DNA of 64,000 nucleotides from contig NZ_CP028426.1 in the NCBI RefSeq assembly GCF_003010915.2, forward strand, positions 2,914,001 through 2,978,000, given 5' to 3'. This document shows positions 24,924-33,587 of the stretch, in pieces. This stretch comes from Gulosibacter molinativorax. Lineage in GTDB: Bacteria > Actinomycetota > Actinomycetes > Actinomycetales > Microbacteriaceae. Below the pieces are notes generated by a model, which ran no database searches, was not told the origin of the DNA, and saw nothing but the letters and a program-made list of their open reading frames with translations. The translations under genes were made by a program, and so were the position numbers. Numbering within the stretch: position 1 is the stretch's first letter; each line of letters opens with the position of its first letter.

Positions 24924-25433
24924 ATGACTACTGACTCGCTTCCAGATCTTCCCCGCAGCCACCGCGCCGTCTATCGAGGTGCCGTGCGAATGGCACAGGC
25001 CGCCGGTGAGGCCGCGGCCGAAGCGGGAGTTGGCCGCGACCTCGTCGAACTCGTCAACGTTCGGGTGTCGCAGATCAACGGCTGCGCGCGCTGCCTCTCG
25101 GCGCACGTACCGGCGGCGTTCGAGGCCGGGGTCGGGCATGCGAAGTTGCACCTGCTACCCACGTGGCGCGAGGCGTCACTCTTCACCGAGGTAGAACGGG
25201 CTGCACTCGAGATCGCGGAACTCGTGACTCGGCTTCCGGGTGCAGCCGCAGGTGCGGCGCACTCTGCGGGGCGGGATGCGGGGCTCACGGATGAACAAAT
25301 CACCGCGATCGAGTGGATAGCGATCTCGATCGGCGCGTTCAACAGGATCTCGATCATGTCCGGGCACGACGCCTTGCCACAGAAGTTTGACACGTTAGGA
25401 CAGTCGATCAGCAACGAAGGAGACGAATCATGA
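24924..25433 (+). CDS. Carboxymuconolactone decarboxylase/AhpD-like protein
   Basis: Protein of 169 residues in the AhpD-like fold. The redox motif CARCLSAH (CxxC followed by His) lies about residues 51-58, with E at VELVNVRVSQINGC upstream in the usual proton-relay position. Such proteins act in peroxide or thiol redox defence. Start chosen at ATG 24924. It overlaps the next gene by ATGA, so the two are translationally coupled. Confidence 0.88.
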   Translation: MTTDSLPDLPRSHRAVYRGAVRMAQAAGEAAAEAGVGRDLVELVNVRVSQINGCARCLSAHVPAAFEAGVGHAKLHLLPTWREASLFTEVERAALEIAELVTRLPGAAAGAAHSAGRDAGLTDEQITAIEWIAISIGAFNRISIMSGHDALPQKFDTLGQSISNEGDES

Positions 25434-25765
25434 CCGAAGTACTCGTGAACGGCGTGAAGCCAGCGGTCCGTGACGACGCGGAGAACAACCGATACGTCAT
25501 CGAGGCCGATGGCGACCAGCTCGGCCTCATCGACTACCGCATGCGGGATGGCAACATCGCGCTGATACACACGGAGGTCGACAAAGCGAAATCGGTTCCT
25601 GGACTGGCTCGACTGCTCGTGACTGAGGCCCTGGGGGATGCGCGCGCTCGCGGGCTGGGCGTGCTGCCGTACTGCCCATACGTGCGCCGCACAATCGACA
25701 AGAACCGGGACGAGTTCCTTGATCTCGTGCCCGAGGGTCGCCGCGCCGAGTTCAAGCTCGACTAG
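25430..25765 (+). CDS. GNAT-like N-acetyltransferase (YjdJ type)
   Basis: Small acetyltransferase-like protein of 111 residues. The pattern NRYVIEADGDQLGLIDYRM, then VPGLARLLVTEALGDARARGLGVLPYCPYVRR, is that of the short YjdJ family, in which the first strands of GNAT are lacking. Starts in the stop of the AhpD-like gene. Confidence 0.88.
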   Translation: MTEVLVNGVKPAVRDDAENNRYVIEADGDQLGLIDYRMRDGNIALIHTEVDKAKSVPGLARLLVTEALGDARARGLGVLPYCPYVRRTIDKNRDEFLDLVPEGRRAEFKLD

Positions 25766-25774
25766 CGCTAGGTC

Positions 25775-25846
25775 CCTGAGTAGACGGGCGAAGCCCGGCG
25801 TATCGAAGGGCCGTGTCGCTTCGATACGCCGCTGCGCGGCTACTCA
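25775..25846. repeat. Palindromic intergenic repeat, copy 2
   Basis: Arms CCTGAGTAG...CGTATCGAA (25775-25807) and TCGATACGCCGCTGCGCGGC plus TACTCA (25821-25846) face each other. It lies between the convergent acetyltransferase and amine-oxidase genes; its GAGTAG end supplies the last Glu codon and the stop of the amine oxidase (25840-25845). Confidence 0.75.
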
Positions 25847-27186
25847 CCGGCCGGGCGTGAGATGGCGTGCACACCACGCGCCGCGGTCAGTCCCGACTCG
25901 ATCGCCCCATCCACGAACCCGTTCCACCCCTTCGCGAGGTCTCCTCCCGCGAACTGCAACCGAGTGTCGCGCCGGCCGAACTCGTCATCCCACGTGCGCA
26001 GGAACTGTCCGACTCGCGGCGTCGACCAGGTCTGCTGCGAATACGGGTCCTCGCCCCAGTCGTGACCGGTTGACTCGAGAACTTCGACGTCGGGCATCCA
26101 ATAGCGCACCGCATCCTGGACTTGGGCCACGTCTGTCACGTCGAGGCGCGTGCGGTCGGGTCCGAAACCGACGAAGATCGTCGTGTCGTCGTCGAGGAAG
26201 TACTCGCTGCGCACGAGCGTGAGCGCGTGCGTCGGGGGAGCGTAGGCCGCGAACGAGCGGTGGCCCTTGACCTTGAACCAGACCTTCGTGCCGGTCTCGG
26301 AGTTGAGGCCTTCGGCAATAGTCCGCGAGGGTGACTCGGACAGCGCGGGCTCGAACTCGATGTCCTTGAGCGCGCCGATCGGGGCGGTGACGATGACCGC
26401 GTCGCTGCGGTGCTCCGCGCCACCCTGCGTGGTGATGGTGACGCCGGCATCGTCGTGCGCGATCCGCGTTACGACGGTGCCCAGCTCCACCGGAGTCTTG
26501 ATGTCGCCCGCGATGCCCTCATAGACGGCGCGCATCCCGCCCTCGATCTTGAACTTGATCGTCTGTTCGTCGATCAGCGAGAGTCGGTGGTCGCAGAGCC
26601 CAGCCCAGTGCTTGGCCATGAGGGTGGATGCGCCGTCGAGATAGCCGTTGTAGGCCGCGGCCCACGAGGCCTGAACGAGGTCGGCCTCTTCGTCGGTGAA
26701 GCCGGCCGCACGGACTGCCTCGACGATGCTCGTGTCGTCAGCCGCCCGCATCCGCTCGCGGAGCTCATCCGAGTAGCCCTCCGCGGTGAAGATGTGGCGC
26801 GGCTCGTGGGGGTACGGGAAGAACTCTCGCGAGCCTTCGAACATGCGATCCTGAAGCTCGCCGAGCCGCTCGTCGAAGGCCTCGCTCGTGGACGACTGGA
26901 CCTCGCCGTCCTTCAGCCAGAGGGCCAGGTCTGGCACCGGGCTTTCGATGAGTCGCTGTCCGTAGCGGATGATCTCGGTCCAGATATACGGCATCATCCA
27001 GTGCACCCAGGTGCCGCCGATCTCGAGCGGATGCCCGAGCCGCTCCTCCGTCCAGGTGCGGCCGCCGATGCGGTCGCGTGCCTCGAGGATGCGCACCTCG
27101 TGGCCGAGCGCCTCGAGCTCACGCGCCGCGACAAGCCCGGCGAAGCCGGCGCCGACGATCGTTACGTTCCAGTTGTTGGTTGTCAT
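25840..27186 (-). CDS. FAD-dependent amine oxidase (flavin monoamine oxidase family)
   Basis: Flavoenzyme of 448 residues expected to oxidise an amine to imine/aldehyde with H2O2 formation. The FAD fold VTIVGAGFAGLVAARELEALGHEVRILEARDRIGGRTWT is complete, and the C-terminal second FAD motif is present (LQFAGGDLAKGWNGFVDGAIESG). It is followed upstream by an APC permease on the same strand (42 bp gap), suggesting uptake and oxidation of one amine substrate, both under the divergent TetR gene. The stop codon is supplied by a repeat element. Confidence 0.92.
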   Translation of the reverse strand: MTTNNWNVTIVGAGFAGLVAARELEALGHEVRILEARDRIGGRTWTEERLGHPLEIGGTWVHWMMPYIWTEIIRYGQRLIESPVPDLALWLKDGEVQSSTSEAFDERLGELQDRMFEGSREFFPYPHEPRHIFTAEGYSDELRERMRAADDTSIVEAVRAAGFTDEEADLVQASWAAAYNGYLDGASTLMAKHWAGLCDHRLSLIDEQTIKFKIEGGMRAVYEGIAGDIKTPVELGTVVTRIAHDDAGVTITTQGGAEHRSDAVIVTAPIGALKDIEFEPALSESPSRTIAEGLNSETGTKVWFKVKGHRSFAAYAPPTHALTLVRSEYFLDDDTTIFVGFGPDRTRLDVTDVAQVQDAVRYWMPDVEVLESTGHDWGEDPYSQQTWSTPRVGQFLRTWDDEFGRRDTRLQFAGGDLAKGWNGFVDGAIESGLTAARGVHAISRPAGE

Positions 27187-27228
27187 GTCAGTTTCTTTCT
27201 TGGTAGAGGTTCGGATGCTTGCGTGGAG

Positions 27229-28677
27229 TCAGAGCTTGACATCGCTGAAGTCGATTTCCTTGCGGCGGAGGCTGACGATCAGCGTCACGATGAAAGCGAG
27301 AGGGAGCGCGAGCAGTAACCACTTCGCGATGTCGCCACCACCGCCGAGGAGCGCGTCATAGTTGGCGAGGGTGATCAAGCCGATGACTGCAAACACGATT
27401 ACGGATGCGATCGGTGCGATCACGGTGCTGAACGCGTGCGTGCGCCAGTCACCGCTGCGCAGGAAGTAAGCGGCGATTGCGATTGACGCGATGAAGAGGA
27501 TACTAATGAAGCCAGCCGTACCCAGCGATAGGAACCACGAGTAGACGACGCCCATGGGGTCGGCTCCGGCGAGCAAGAACACCGCGACAATAATGAGCAC
27601 AACGACGCTGTTCACGAGAACGGCGCGGGTAGGAACTTTTCGGTCAGACAGCTTGGCGAGCGATCGGGGGAGGACCCGGGCGCGTCCGAGGGCAAACAGA
27701 TAACGAGCGAACATATTAGACACGCCCAGGAGCATCGCGAGGAAGCTCGTGACGACGAGTACTTCTATGCTCAGGGTGAGCCAGGTGCCCGCGCTCTGCG
27801 AGGCGACATCAAAGATCATCGTTGCGAACTCGGTTTCGGCGACACCCTGTACGCGATCCGGCCCGATGTAGCCGGAGACTGCCCACGTTCCGATGAAGTA
27901 GAAGATCGCGACGAACGCGATGACGAGGTAGAGCGCGCGAGGAATCGTTCGCTTCGGGTCCTTTGCCTCCTCAGCAAAGACCACGGTGGCCTCAAACGTG
28001 GTGAAGCACGAGAACGCGAAGAGGAGTGCCACTCCGAATCCCGGGACGAACAGCGACTCGGCGTTGAACCCGGTGAACTGAAATACGCCGAATCCGCGCT
28101 CTGCAACGACGGCAACGACGAGAGCTGCGACTACGAGGATCTCGAGAACGATGATCGTTCCGAGCACTCGAAGGCTCGCGTCGACGCCCCGCAAGGTGAG
28201 CGCAGTGGTGACTACGAGGAATAGCACGATCCAGACGAGCGGCGGGATCTCGAGGCTCGTGACTCGGGTCACGAGTTGCTGTGCAAAGACGCCGAACTGT
28301 GCCCAGAGGCCAACCTGCAGGCTGAGGTACGTCACGATCACGATGCCAGCGGCACCGGCGGCCCAGCGGTTGCCGAGGCCGCGCGCAATGTAGACCACGA
28401 AGCCACCGGCATTTGCGATGGTGCGTCCCATGCGCAGGTAGCCGACTGCGAATAGAGCGACCAGGAGGCCGGCGATCACGTAAATCAGTGGGGTAGCAGG
28501 GCCGACTGCGCTAAAGAGGACCGGGCTCGCTCCAACGAAAGCGGCAACGGGCGCTGCCGCAGCGATGACGAAAAAGGTAATGGAAAAGGTGCCGAGCTTG
28601 CCACCTTCGAGCCGTGGCATTGGTGCCTCAATTGATTCGGCGGTTGGTGTGAGCTGTTGATTCAACGTCGTCTCCAT
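27229..28677 (-). CDS. APC family amino-acid/amine permease
   Basis: Membrane transporter of 482 residues with about 12 hydrophobic segments; the first helix region begins around LGTFSITFFVIAAAAPVAAF and an FEEAKDPKRTIPRA-like signature (FAEEAKDPKRTIPRA) is typical of the superfamily. I chose the ATG at 28677, preceded by GGAAG; the frame is open further upstream but crosses the operators. Likely co-transcribed with the amine oxidase. Its substrate is unknown. Confidence 0.9.
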   Translation of the reverse strand: METTLNQQLTPTAESIEAPMPRLEGGKLGTFSITFFVIAAAAPVAAFVGASPVLFSAVGPATPLIYVIAGLLVALFAVGYLRMGRTIANAGGFVVYIARGLGNRWAAGAAGIVIVTYLSLQVGLWAQFGVFAQQLVTRVTSLEIPPLVWIVLFLVVTTALTLRGVDASLRVLGTIIVLEILVVAALVVAVVAERGFGVFQFTGFNAESLFVPGFGVALLFAFSCFTTFEATVVFAEEAKDPKRTIPRALYLVIAFVAIFYFIGTWAVSGYIGPDRVQGVAETEFATMIFDVASQSAGTWLTLSIEVLVVTSFLAMLLGVSNMFARYLFALGRARVLPRSLAKLSDRKVPTRAVLVNSVVVLIIVAVFLLAGADPMGVVYSWFLSLGTAGFISILFIASIAIAAYFLRSGDWRTHAFSTVIAPIASVIVFAVIGLITLANYDALLGGGGDIAKWLLLALPLAFIVTLIVSLRRKEIDFSDVKL

Positions 28678-28738
28678 TGACTTCCCGAGTTCCAGACGGA
28701 GGTCGAACCACATGGGGATGCGACCGCACTCCAGTAAT

Positions 28739-28777
28739 TCTGCAATTGCAGAGTTACTAGTATTCTGCGATTGCAGA
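28739..28777. promoter_or_regulatory. Paired TetR-type operators
   Basis: TCTGCAATTGCAGA (28739-28752) is a perfect palindrome; TCTGCGATTGCAGA (28764-28777) is a second copy 25 bp away with one change. They lie between the divergent permease and TetR genes. A TTGACA on the minus strand (28790-28785) is adjacent. Confidence 0.75.
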
Positions 28778-28831
28778 GTTTGACTGTCAAGAGGCAGGCC
28801 TTCGGCCGGTCCCGCACTACGCTGGAGCACT

Positions 28832-29407
28832 ATGAGCCAACCAACGAAAAAGCGCGTCGCGCGCGGGACCGGGCGAGATGCGCTGATTCAGGCCGCGGTT
28901 GGAACGGTCGGGAAGTTCGGGATCGAAGGCGCGACCGTGCGACGCATCGCGGAGGAAGCGGGCGTGCACAACACCCTCATTACTCACTATTTTGGGTCGA
29001 GAGAGTCGTTGCTTAAGGAAGCCGCGGAGTGGGTCATCGAGCAGCAATTGCGCATCGTTGACGTTTCGATCGACCTGGCACTGGACGAAAAGGCCAGGAA
29101 AAAGCTCGTTGAGGAAGTCGATTCGTCACCGCTGAAGCAGATTTTCCTCTATGAAATGGTTCTGGCACCGAGCCGCTACCCGGATCTGCAGGAGAGCGCG
29201 AGCAAGCTTTACGCGACCTACCTCGAGCGCACGCAGGTCTCGCTCAAGGCGCAGGGCTTCCCTGACGATCTCGCCCTCGCACGCGCAGTGTTCGCGTCAA
29301 TTGATGGGCTCGTGCTGCAGCAGGTCTCGGTCGCGACTACGGCCGAGATTCTCGCCGCGCTCGAGCGTCTCGGCGACCTACTGAAGGGGTTGCGTCCGCA
29401 GCCGTAG
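28832..29407 (+). CDS. TetR family regulator of the amine oxidase/permease unit
   Basis: Repressor of 191 residues. The N-terminal HTH region is clear (ATVRRIAEEAGVHNTLITHYFGSRESLLKEA). Divergent from the APC permease gene and next to a pair of 14-bp palindromes, so it probably represses the permease and oxidase until an amine or its product binds. The C-terminal ligand domain gives no hint of the ligand. Confidence 0.93.
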   Translation: MSQPTKKRVARGTGRDALIQAAVGTVGKFGIEGATVRRIAEEAGVHNTLITHYFGSRESLLKEAAEWVIEQQLRIVDVSIDLALDEKARKKLVEEVDSSPLKQIFLYEMVLAPSRYPDLQESASKLYATYLERTQVSLKAQGFPDDLALARAVFASIDGLVLQQVSVATTAEILAALERLGDLLKGLRPQP

Positions 29408-29416
29408 ACCGAAGCG

Positions 29417-29457
29417 CGAGGGGCTGGTTGATTCCGATTGGATCAACGAGCCCCTCG
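29417..29457. terminator. Bidirectional hairpin between tetR and permease
   Basis: A 16-bp stem with one mismatch (29417-29432 against 29442-29457; CGAGGGGCT core) lies between the convergent tetR and second permease genes. Confidence 0.75.
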
Positions 29458-29484
29458 TTCGGTTGGGAGTTCAGCCGTGTACGA

Positions 29485-31038
29485 CTATTGCTTCTTTTGC
29501 TCGCGTGCCGCGGCCTGCGTCATCAGGCGGTCGGTGCGAATAGCGGCTGCTTCCTCCGCGGAGTCGCCAGCCGCGAGGTCTTGGTAGACCTCAGGGCGGT
29601 TCTTGCGCAGCCAGTAGCCGAAGCCGATACCGAACACGAGCATCGCGAAGACGAGGATCGGCAGCAGCACCGTCCAGCCGGCCTCGACGCCCGTGATCCA
29701 GGAGAATCCGGCGAGTTCGATTGCGAGCGCGGCAATGAGCAGCACGGATGCGATCGAAGGGATGATGATCTGCTTCCACAGCGAGCGCTGTGCCGCGGGC
29801 TGCTTGAGGAAGTAGCCGACGACCGAGATCGACGCGAGTGCTTGGAGCAGGGTCGCCGCGATCGCGCCGACGCCGAAGGCAATCGTCGAGACCTGCGTGT
29901 ACGGGTCTCCGCCGAACGCCCACACCAGCAGCGGCACGAAGATTCCGATACCGATCAGGGTGAACTGCGCGGCGTATGGGGCGCCGTGCTTGTTGAGGCG
30001 GCCGAGGTAGCTCGGCAGGATCGAGTCGCGCGCGAGGCCGTTCAGGTAGCGTGACATGAAGTTACCGATCGTGATCATCACGGCCAGCTGCGCCAGCAGT
30101 GAACCGATGCTGAAGAGGACGAGTCCGAAGGTGCCGAGGTACTCCCCGACGGTCGCGAAGATGAAGCCGCTGAGTCCCTGCTCGAGCACGACATCCATCT
30201 GCGTCTCAATGCCACTCACCGACGTGAGGGTCCAGGTCGTCAGAACCAGCACGACGACGATGATCGCGAGCGCACCGTACAGCGCGCGGGGAACGGTCTT
30301 GCCGGGGTTCTTCGCCTCGGGGGCGTAGAGCGCGCCGGCCTCGTAGCCCTGGAAGCAGAGGAAAGCGAAGATAAAGGCGACGGTCCACGACCCGATCGAG
30401 AACACGTCGGGGCTGATGACCTCGAGGGGGAGCGCATTGGCGATGCCGTCGCGGGCAATGATCGCGAACGAAAGCGCGAGCAGCAGCACCACCTCGAACG
30501 CCACGATGATGGAAATGAGCATCGCACTGATGTCGATTCGGCGGTAGATCAGGAAGCCGACGAGCAGCAGCGGGATGACATGCAGGAGCACCCACGGAAC
30601 CTCCACGCCCGTGAGCGCGATGATGGATTCCTGCAACGTGAAGCCCTGAATCGCGGCCGCGCCAAGGAAGCCGAAGAGGTAGCCGATGGTGCCGACCATT
30701 GCGCCGCCGACACCGGCGGGCCGGCCGAGCCCGCGGGCGATGTAGTTGTAGAACGCGCCGGGGCGGTCGATGCGCCGCACCATCTGCACGTAGCCGATGC
30801 AGAAGATGCCGATCACGATGCCGGCGATCAAGAACGCGAGGACGGTGGACGGACCACCGAACGCGAACCCGAGGGGTGCGGTACCGACGATCACGGCGAG
30901 TGGGGTCATCGCGCCGATGATCAGCACGATGATCTGCCACGTGCCGAGCGTTCGCTTCGCCACGCGGGTCTGGTCGATCGAGACCGTGGATGTGCTGGGC
31001 TGAGTGCCGTTACTGACTTGGGTGGGTTGATCAGACAT
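29485..31038 (-). CDS. APC family permease, last gene of the catabolic run
   Basis: Transporter of 517 residues with about 12-14 hydrophobic segments; GTWQIIVLIIGAMTPLAVIV near the start and YAPEAKNPGKTVPRALYG are APC-superfamily signatures. The start at 31038 is about 10 bp after GAGGAGGG, better than the ATG at 31047. It lies 90 bp after a DapB-like dehydrogenase gene in the same direction and is probably the importer for the pathway. It is distinct from the permease at 27.2 kb. Confidence 0.9.
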   Translation of the reverse strand: MSDQPTQVSNGTQPSTSTVSIDQTRVAKRTLGTWQIIVLIIGAMTPLAVIVGTAPLGFAFGGPSTVLAFLIAGIVIGIFCIGYVQMVRRIDRPGAFYNYIARGLGRPAGVGGAMVGTIGYLFGFLGAAAIQGFTLQESIIALTGVEVPWVLLHVIPLLLVGFLIYRRIDISAMLISIIVAFEVVLLLALSFAIIARDGIANALPLEVISPDVFSIGSWTVAFIFAFLCFQGYEAGALYAPEAKNPGKTVPRALYGALAIIVVVLVLTTWTLTSVSGIETQMDVVLEQGLSGFIFATVGEYLGTFGLVLFSIGSLLAQLAVMITIGNFMSRYLNGLARDSILPSYLGRLNKHGAPYAAQFTLIGIGIFVPLLVWAFGGDPYTQVSTIAFGVGAIAATLLQALASISVVGYFLKQPAAQRSLWKQIIIPSIASVLLIAALAIELAGFSWITGVEAGWTVLLPILVFAMLVFGIGFGYWLRKNRPEVYQDLAAGDSAEEAAAIRTDRLMTQAAAREQKKQ

Positions 31039-31128
31039 GTGAACCATGCCCTCCTCGATTGTCTAAAAGGGAGTGTTTCGAATCGCTTCTCGCGTCGTTG
31101 TGAGAAGCGGTTTTCATGAGGGGGACGA

Positions 31129-32154
31129 CTAGCGCCGCGTGAATTGGTGGCTGGCGACCGGCATCTCGGCCGAAAAGAGCATCCCTGGCTCGGCGTTTAC
31201 GACGTCAGGGATGCGCGAGATCAGCGCGACGTTCGTGATCTCGTAGCTGGGGAACGGGCGGTACTCGAGGTGGTGCGTGGGCATCCCGATGACGTCGAGG
31301 CTGTCTTTGGACTCGTCCTGCTCGATTGGCTGCACCGTGACGATGCCCTCGAAGCGAATGCCGCGGTCCGTCTCGAAACTGAGCGTCTCGACGAACCCAC
31401 AGGTCTGCCCGGGCTGGATCGTGGTGCCCGCGAGGCCCCATTCATAAGTGGCATCGGCAAAGATCGGCACCGTCTCCTTCGAGACCGGACCGGCTACCGC
31501 GCCCATGCGACGAGCGGCCTCGACCATCGGCGCACCGAGTACGGACGGCACATCCTTCGTGGCCTCGGTGTGCGCGGCGAATTCCTCAGCACTCAGCGGC
31601 ACACCGATTTCTTCCCCGACACCGGCCGAAAGCGCCTGCAGCGAGATCTCGCTCGTGAGGCGCACGGTGGTGATGTCGAGGCTGGATGCGGACACGAGCG
31701 CGGGCAGCTGCACCCACCACGTGTCCTGGACGCCCGAGGCCATGAAGCTCGCGCCGCCGCGAACGGCGCGCTCGTGCATCCCCGTGGCCCAGGAGTCGTC
31801 GCGACTCAGCACATCCTGCTGCAGCGTGATGACGTTGATGCCGCGATCGAGCACCTGTCCAGCCATGTCCAGGATGCGTTCGAGCGAGAGCGCGGGCGTG
31901 AGCACGACGATCTCGGGCTTGGTCTCAAGCCCGTCGAGCAGCGTGAACAGGTCCTCCGTCACGGCCACGTCTGGCACGTCCTCGCCTTCGATGAACTCGG
32001 CCAGCGGCTTGCCGACTTTGTCGCCGATGTCGACGGCCCCGAGAATTTCGTGGCCGACGTGATGGAGCAGCTCGGCGATGCGCGCGCCCTGCGCGCCGAT
32101 CCCGACGGTTACCACGCGGTAGTAGTCGGGATGCGGCTGGATGGTTGTGGTCAT
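31129..32154 (-). CDS. DapB-like NAD(P)H-dependent dehydrogenase A
   Basis: Oxidoreductase of 341 residues with an N-terminal Rossmann fold (VVTVGIGAQGARIAELL) and a C-terminal domain like that of 2,4-diaminopentanoate dehydrogenase; the segment LISRIPDVVNAEPGM is shared with its paralogue at 35.4 kb (LVNRIPDVVTAPAGV). Such enzymes act on amino or imino acids. It follows the monooxygenase gene after a strong hairpin. Which step it performs is unknown. Confidence 0.8.
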   Translation of the reverse strand: MTTTIQPHPDYYRVVTVGIGAQGARIAELLHHVGHEILGAVDIGDKVGKPLAEFIEGEDVPDVAVTEDLFTLLDGLETKPEIVVLTPALSLERILDMAGQVLDRGINVITLQQDVLSRDDSWATGMHERAVRGGASFMASGVQDTWWVQLPALVSASSLDITTVRLTSEISLQALSAGVGEEIGVPLSAEEFAAHTEATKDVPSVLGAPMVEAARRMGAVAGPVSKETVPIFADATYEWGLAGTTIQPGQTCGFVETLSFETDRGIRFEGIVTVQPIEQDESKDSLDVIGMPTHHLEYRPFPSYEITNVALISRIPDVVNAEPGMLFSAEMPVASHQFTRR

Positions 32155-32174
32155 TTGGTCTCCATTGACCTCAT

Positions 32175-32202
32175 GGTGGGGCTCGCTGCAGCGAGCCCCA
32201 CC
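32175..32202. terminator. 12-bp perfect hairpin within the catabolic run
   Basis: GGTGGGGCTCGC (32175-32186) and its exact complement (32191-32202) surround TGCA. It stands between the monooxygenase and dehydrogenase A genes and lacks a T-run, so it may be an attenuator or mRNA stabiliser that sets different levels for the two halves of the operon. Confidence 0.6.
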
Positions 32203-32218
32203 TGGTGATTATTGATCG

Positions 32219-33568
32219 CTAGACGTTTGCCGATTCGAGCTCGGCGTCCTCGGTCCACGGACGGATGCGCGCATCCTGCCCATCGACCCACGTCTTGGTG
32301 ACGTCGACGAGGTAGCCGTCCCGCACAATCGCCGGGTTCGGGACGTCCTTGCGGCGCTTGTGCTCGTACTCGAGGTTGGTGTGGAAGCCGGCGTTGTTCG
32401 GCTCGCGCTCCGCGAGGGTGAGGCCGTCCTTGCGGAAGTGCGGCAGCACCTGCTCCGAGAAGAATCCGAGCGACTTCTCGACCATCCACTTCGGCTTCAC
32501 ACCGAGGGAGAAGTTGAGGATGACGCGGCCAACGCCGGTCTCGGTGATCGCCTCTTCGAGCTTGGCGCGAACCGTCTCGGGCGAGCCCGCAATGACCCAG
32601 TTGTTCTCGATGAGGTCCTCGTAGGTCATCTTCTTGGTGTCGATGCCCCAGCCCTGGCCGAGGATGCCGCGCATCGAGCGTGCCGACGTGTAGCCCGGGG
32701 GGAAGGAGTCGGTGACCGGCGCCTCAAAGTAGTTCTGGTAGTTCCAGAGGTAGGCGGCCTCGGACTCTCGGCGGGCGATCTCGTCGGTCTCGGCGACGTG
32801 GATCTCGATCACCATGGCGGACTGGCGGGGGTCGGGCTCGTAGCCCTCGGCGCGGCAGAGGTCACGGAACTTGTTCAGCGTCTTCACCTGCTGCGAGCGC
32901 TCGCTGAGCACCGTCTGGTAGGTGAAGCGGCGCTTCGCGGCAACCTCGAGGGTCTCGAGCGAGCCGCCACTCGGGAGGATGAACTCAACGTCGTGCGCGG
33001 GGCGCGGCCAGATGTTGACGTAGTTGTGGTTGAAGTGCTCGCCACGCCACGCGAACGGGCCCTTCTCAGTGAGCGCAGCGACGAGCAGATCGACGCCCTC
33101 GGCGTGGCGCGCACGCGCGGTTGCGGGGTTCATCGACAGCGAGTGGTACTGCTGCCCGAGGCCCATGGGCAGGCCGATCGTGAGGCGACCGCGGGATAGG
33201 GTGTCGACGAGCGCGATCTCTTCCGCGAGGCGGATCGGCGACTGGTACGCGTTCAGCAGCGGGCCGCCGATGACAATCTTGATCTTCTCGGTCTTCGCGG
33301 CCAGGTATGCGGCACCCGCGAGTGAGCCGGGGAGGCTGCCGATCGGGCCGTTGTGCTGCTCGGTGAACATGGCGCCATCGAGGCCGTACTTCTCGAGGCT
33401 CGCGAGGAGCTCGATCTGGGTGTCGATGTTGCGCTGGCCCTGAATCGGGTCGTAGTTCTCGTTGGACAGGTCGACATAGAGGTTCTTCTGCTCCCGCTCG
33501 CCCGCGAAGGGGACGTTCGGGTAGGCGCTCTCGACGAGGCCGAAGAATTCGACGTTCTGGAGGTTCAT
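32219..33568 (-). CDS. LLM class flavin-dependent monooxygenase
   Basis: Luciferase-like monooxygenase of 449 residues that would use reduced FMN from a partner reductase. The family regions are visible: GAMFTEQHNGPIGSLPGSLAGA, ALVDTLSRGRLTIGLPMGLG and the late AGSPETVRAKLEEAI. The ATG at 33568 follows AAGGA. Members of this class open N-heterocycles (RutA, PyrA) or remove alkyl and sulfonate groups. The flavin reductase gene two positions upstream is the likely FMNH2 source. Confidence 0.9.
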   Translation of the reverse strand: MNLQNVEFFGLVESAYPNVPFAGEREQKNLYVDLSNENYDPIQGQRNIDTQIELLASLEKYGLDGAMFTEQHNGPIGSLPGSLAGAAYLAAKTEKIKIVIGGPLLNAYQSPIRLAEEIALVDTLSRGRLTIGLPMGLGQQYHSLSMNPATARARHAEGVDLLVAALTEKGPFAWRGEHFNHNYVNIWPRPAHDVEFILPSGGSLETLEVAAKRRFTYQTVLSERSQQVKTLNKFRDLCRAEGYEPDPRQSAMVIEIHVAETDEIARRESEAAYLWNYQNYFEAPVTDSFPPGYTSARSMRGILGQGWGIDTKKMTYEDLIENNWVIAGSPETVRAKLEEAITETGVGRVILNFSLGVKPKWMVEKSLGFFSEQVLPHFRKDGLTLAEREPNNAGFHTNLEYEHKRRKDVPNPAIVRDGYLVDVTKTWVDGQDARIRPWTEDAELESANV

Positions 33569-33587
33569 TTCTTTGGTCCTTCTGGGT

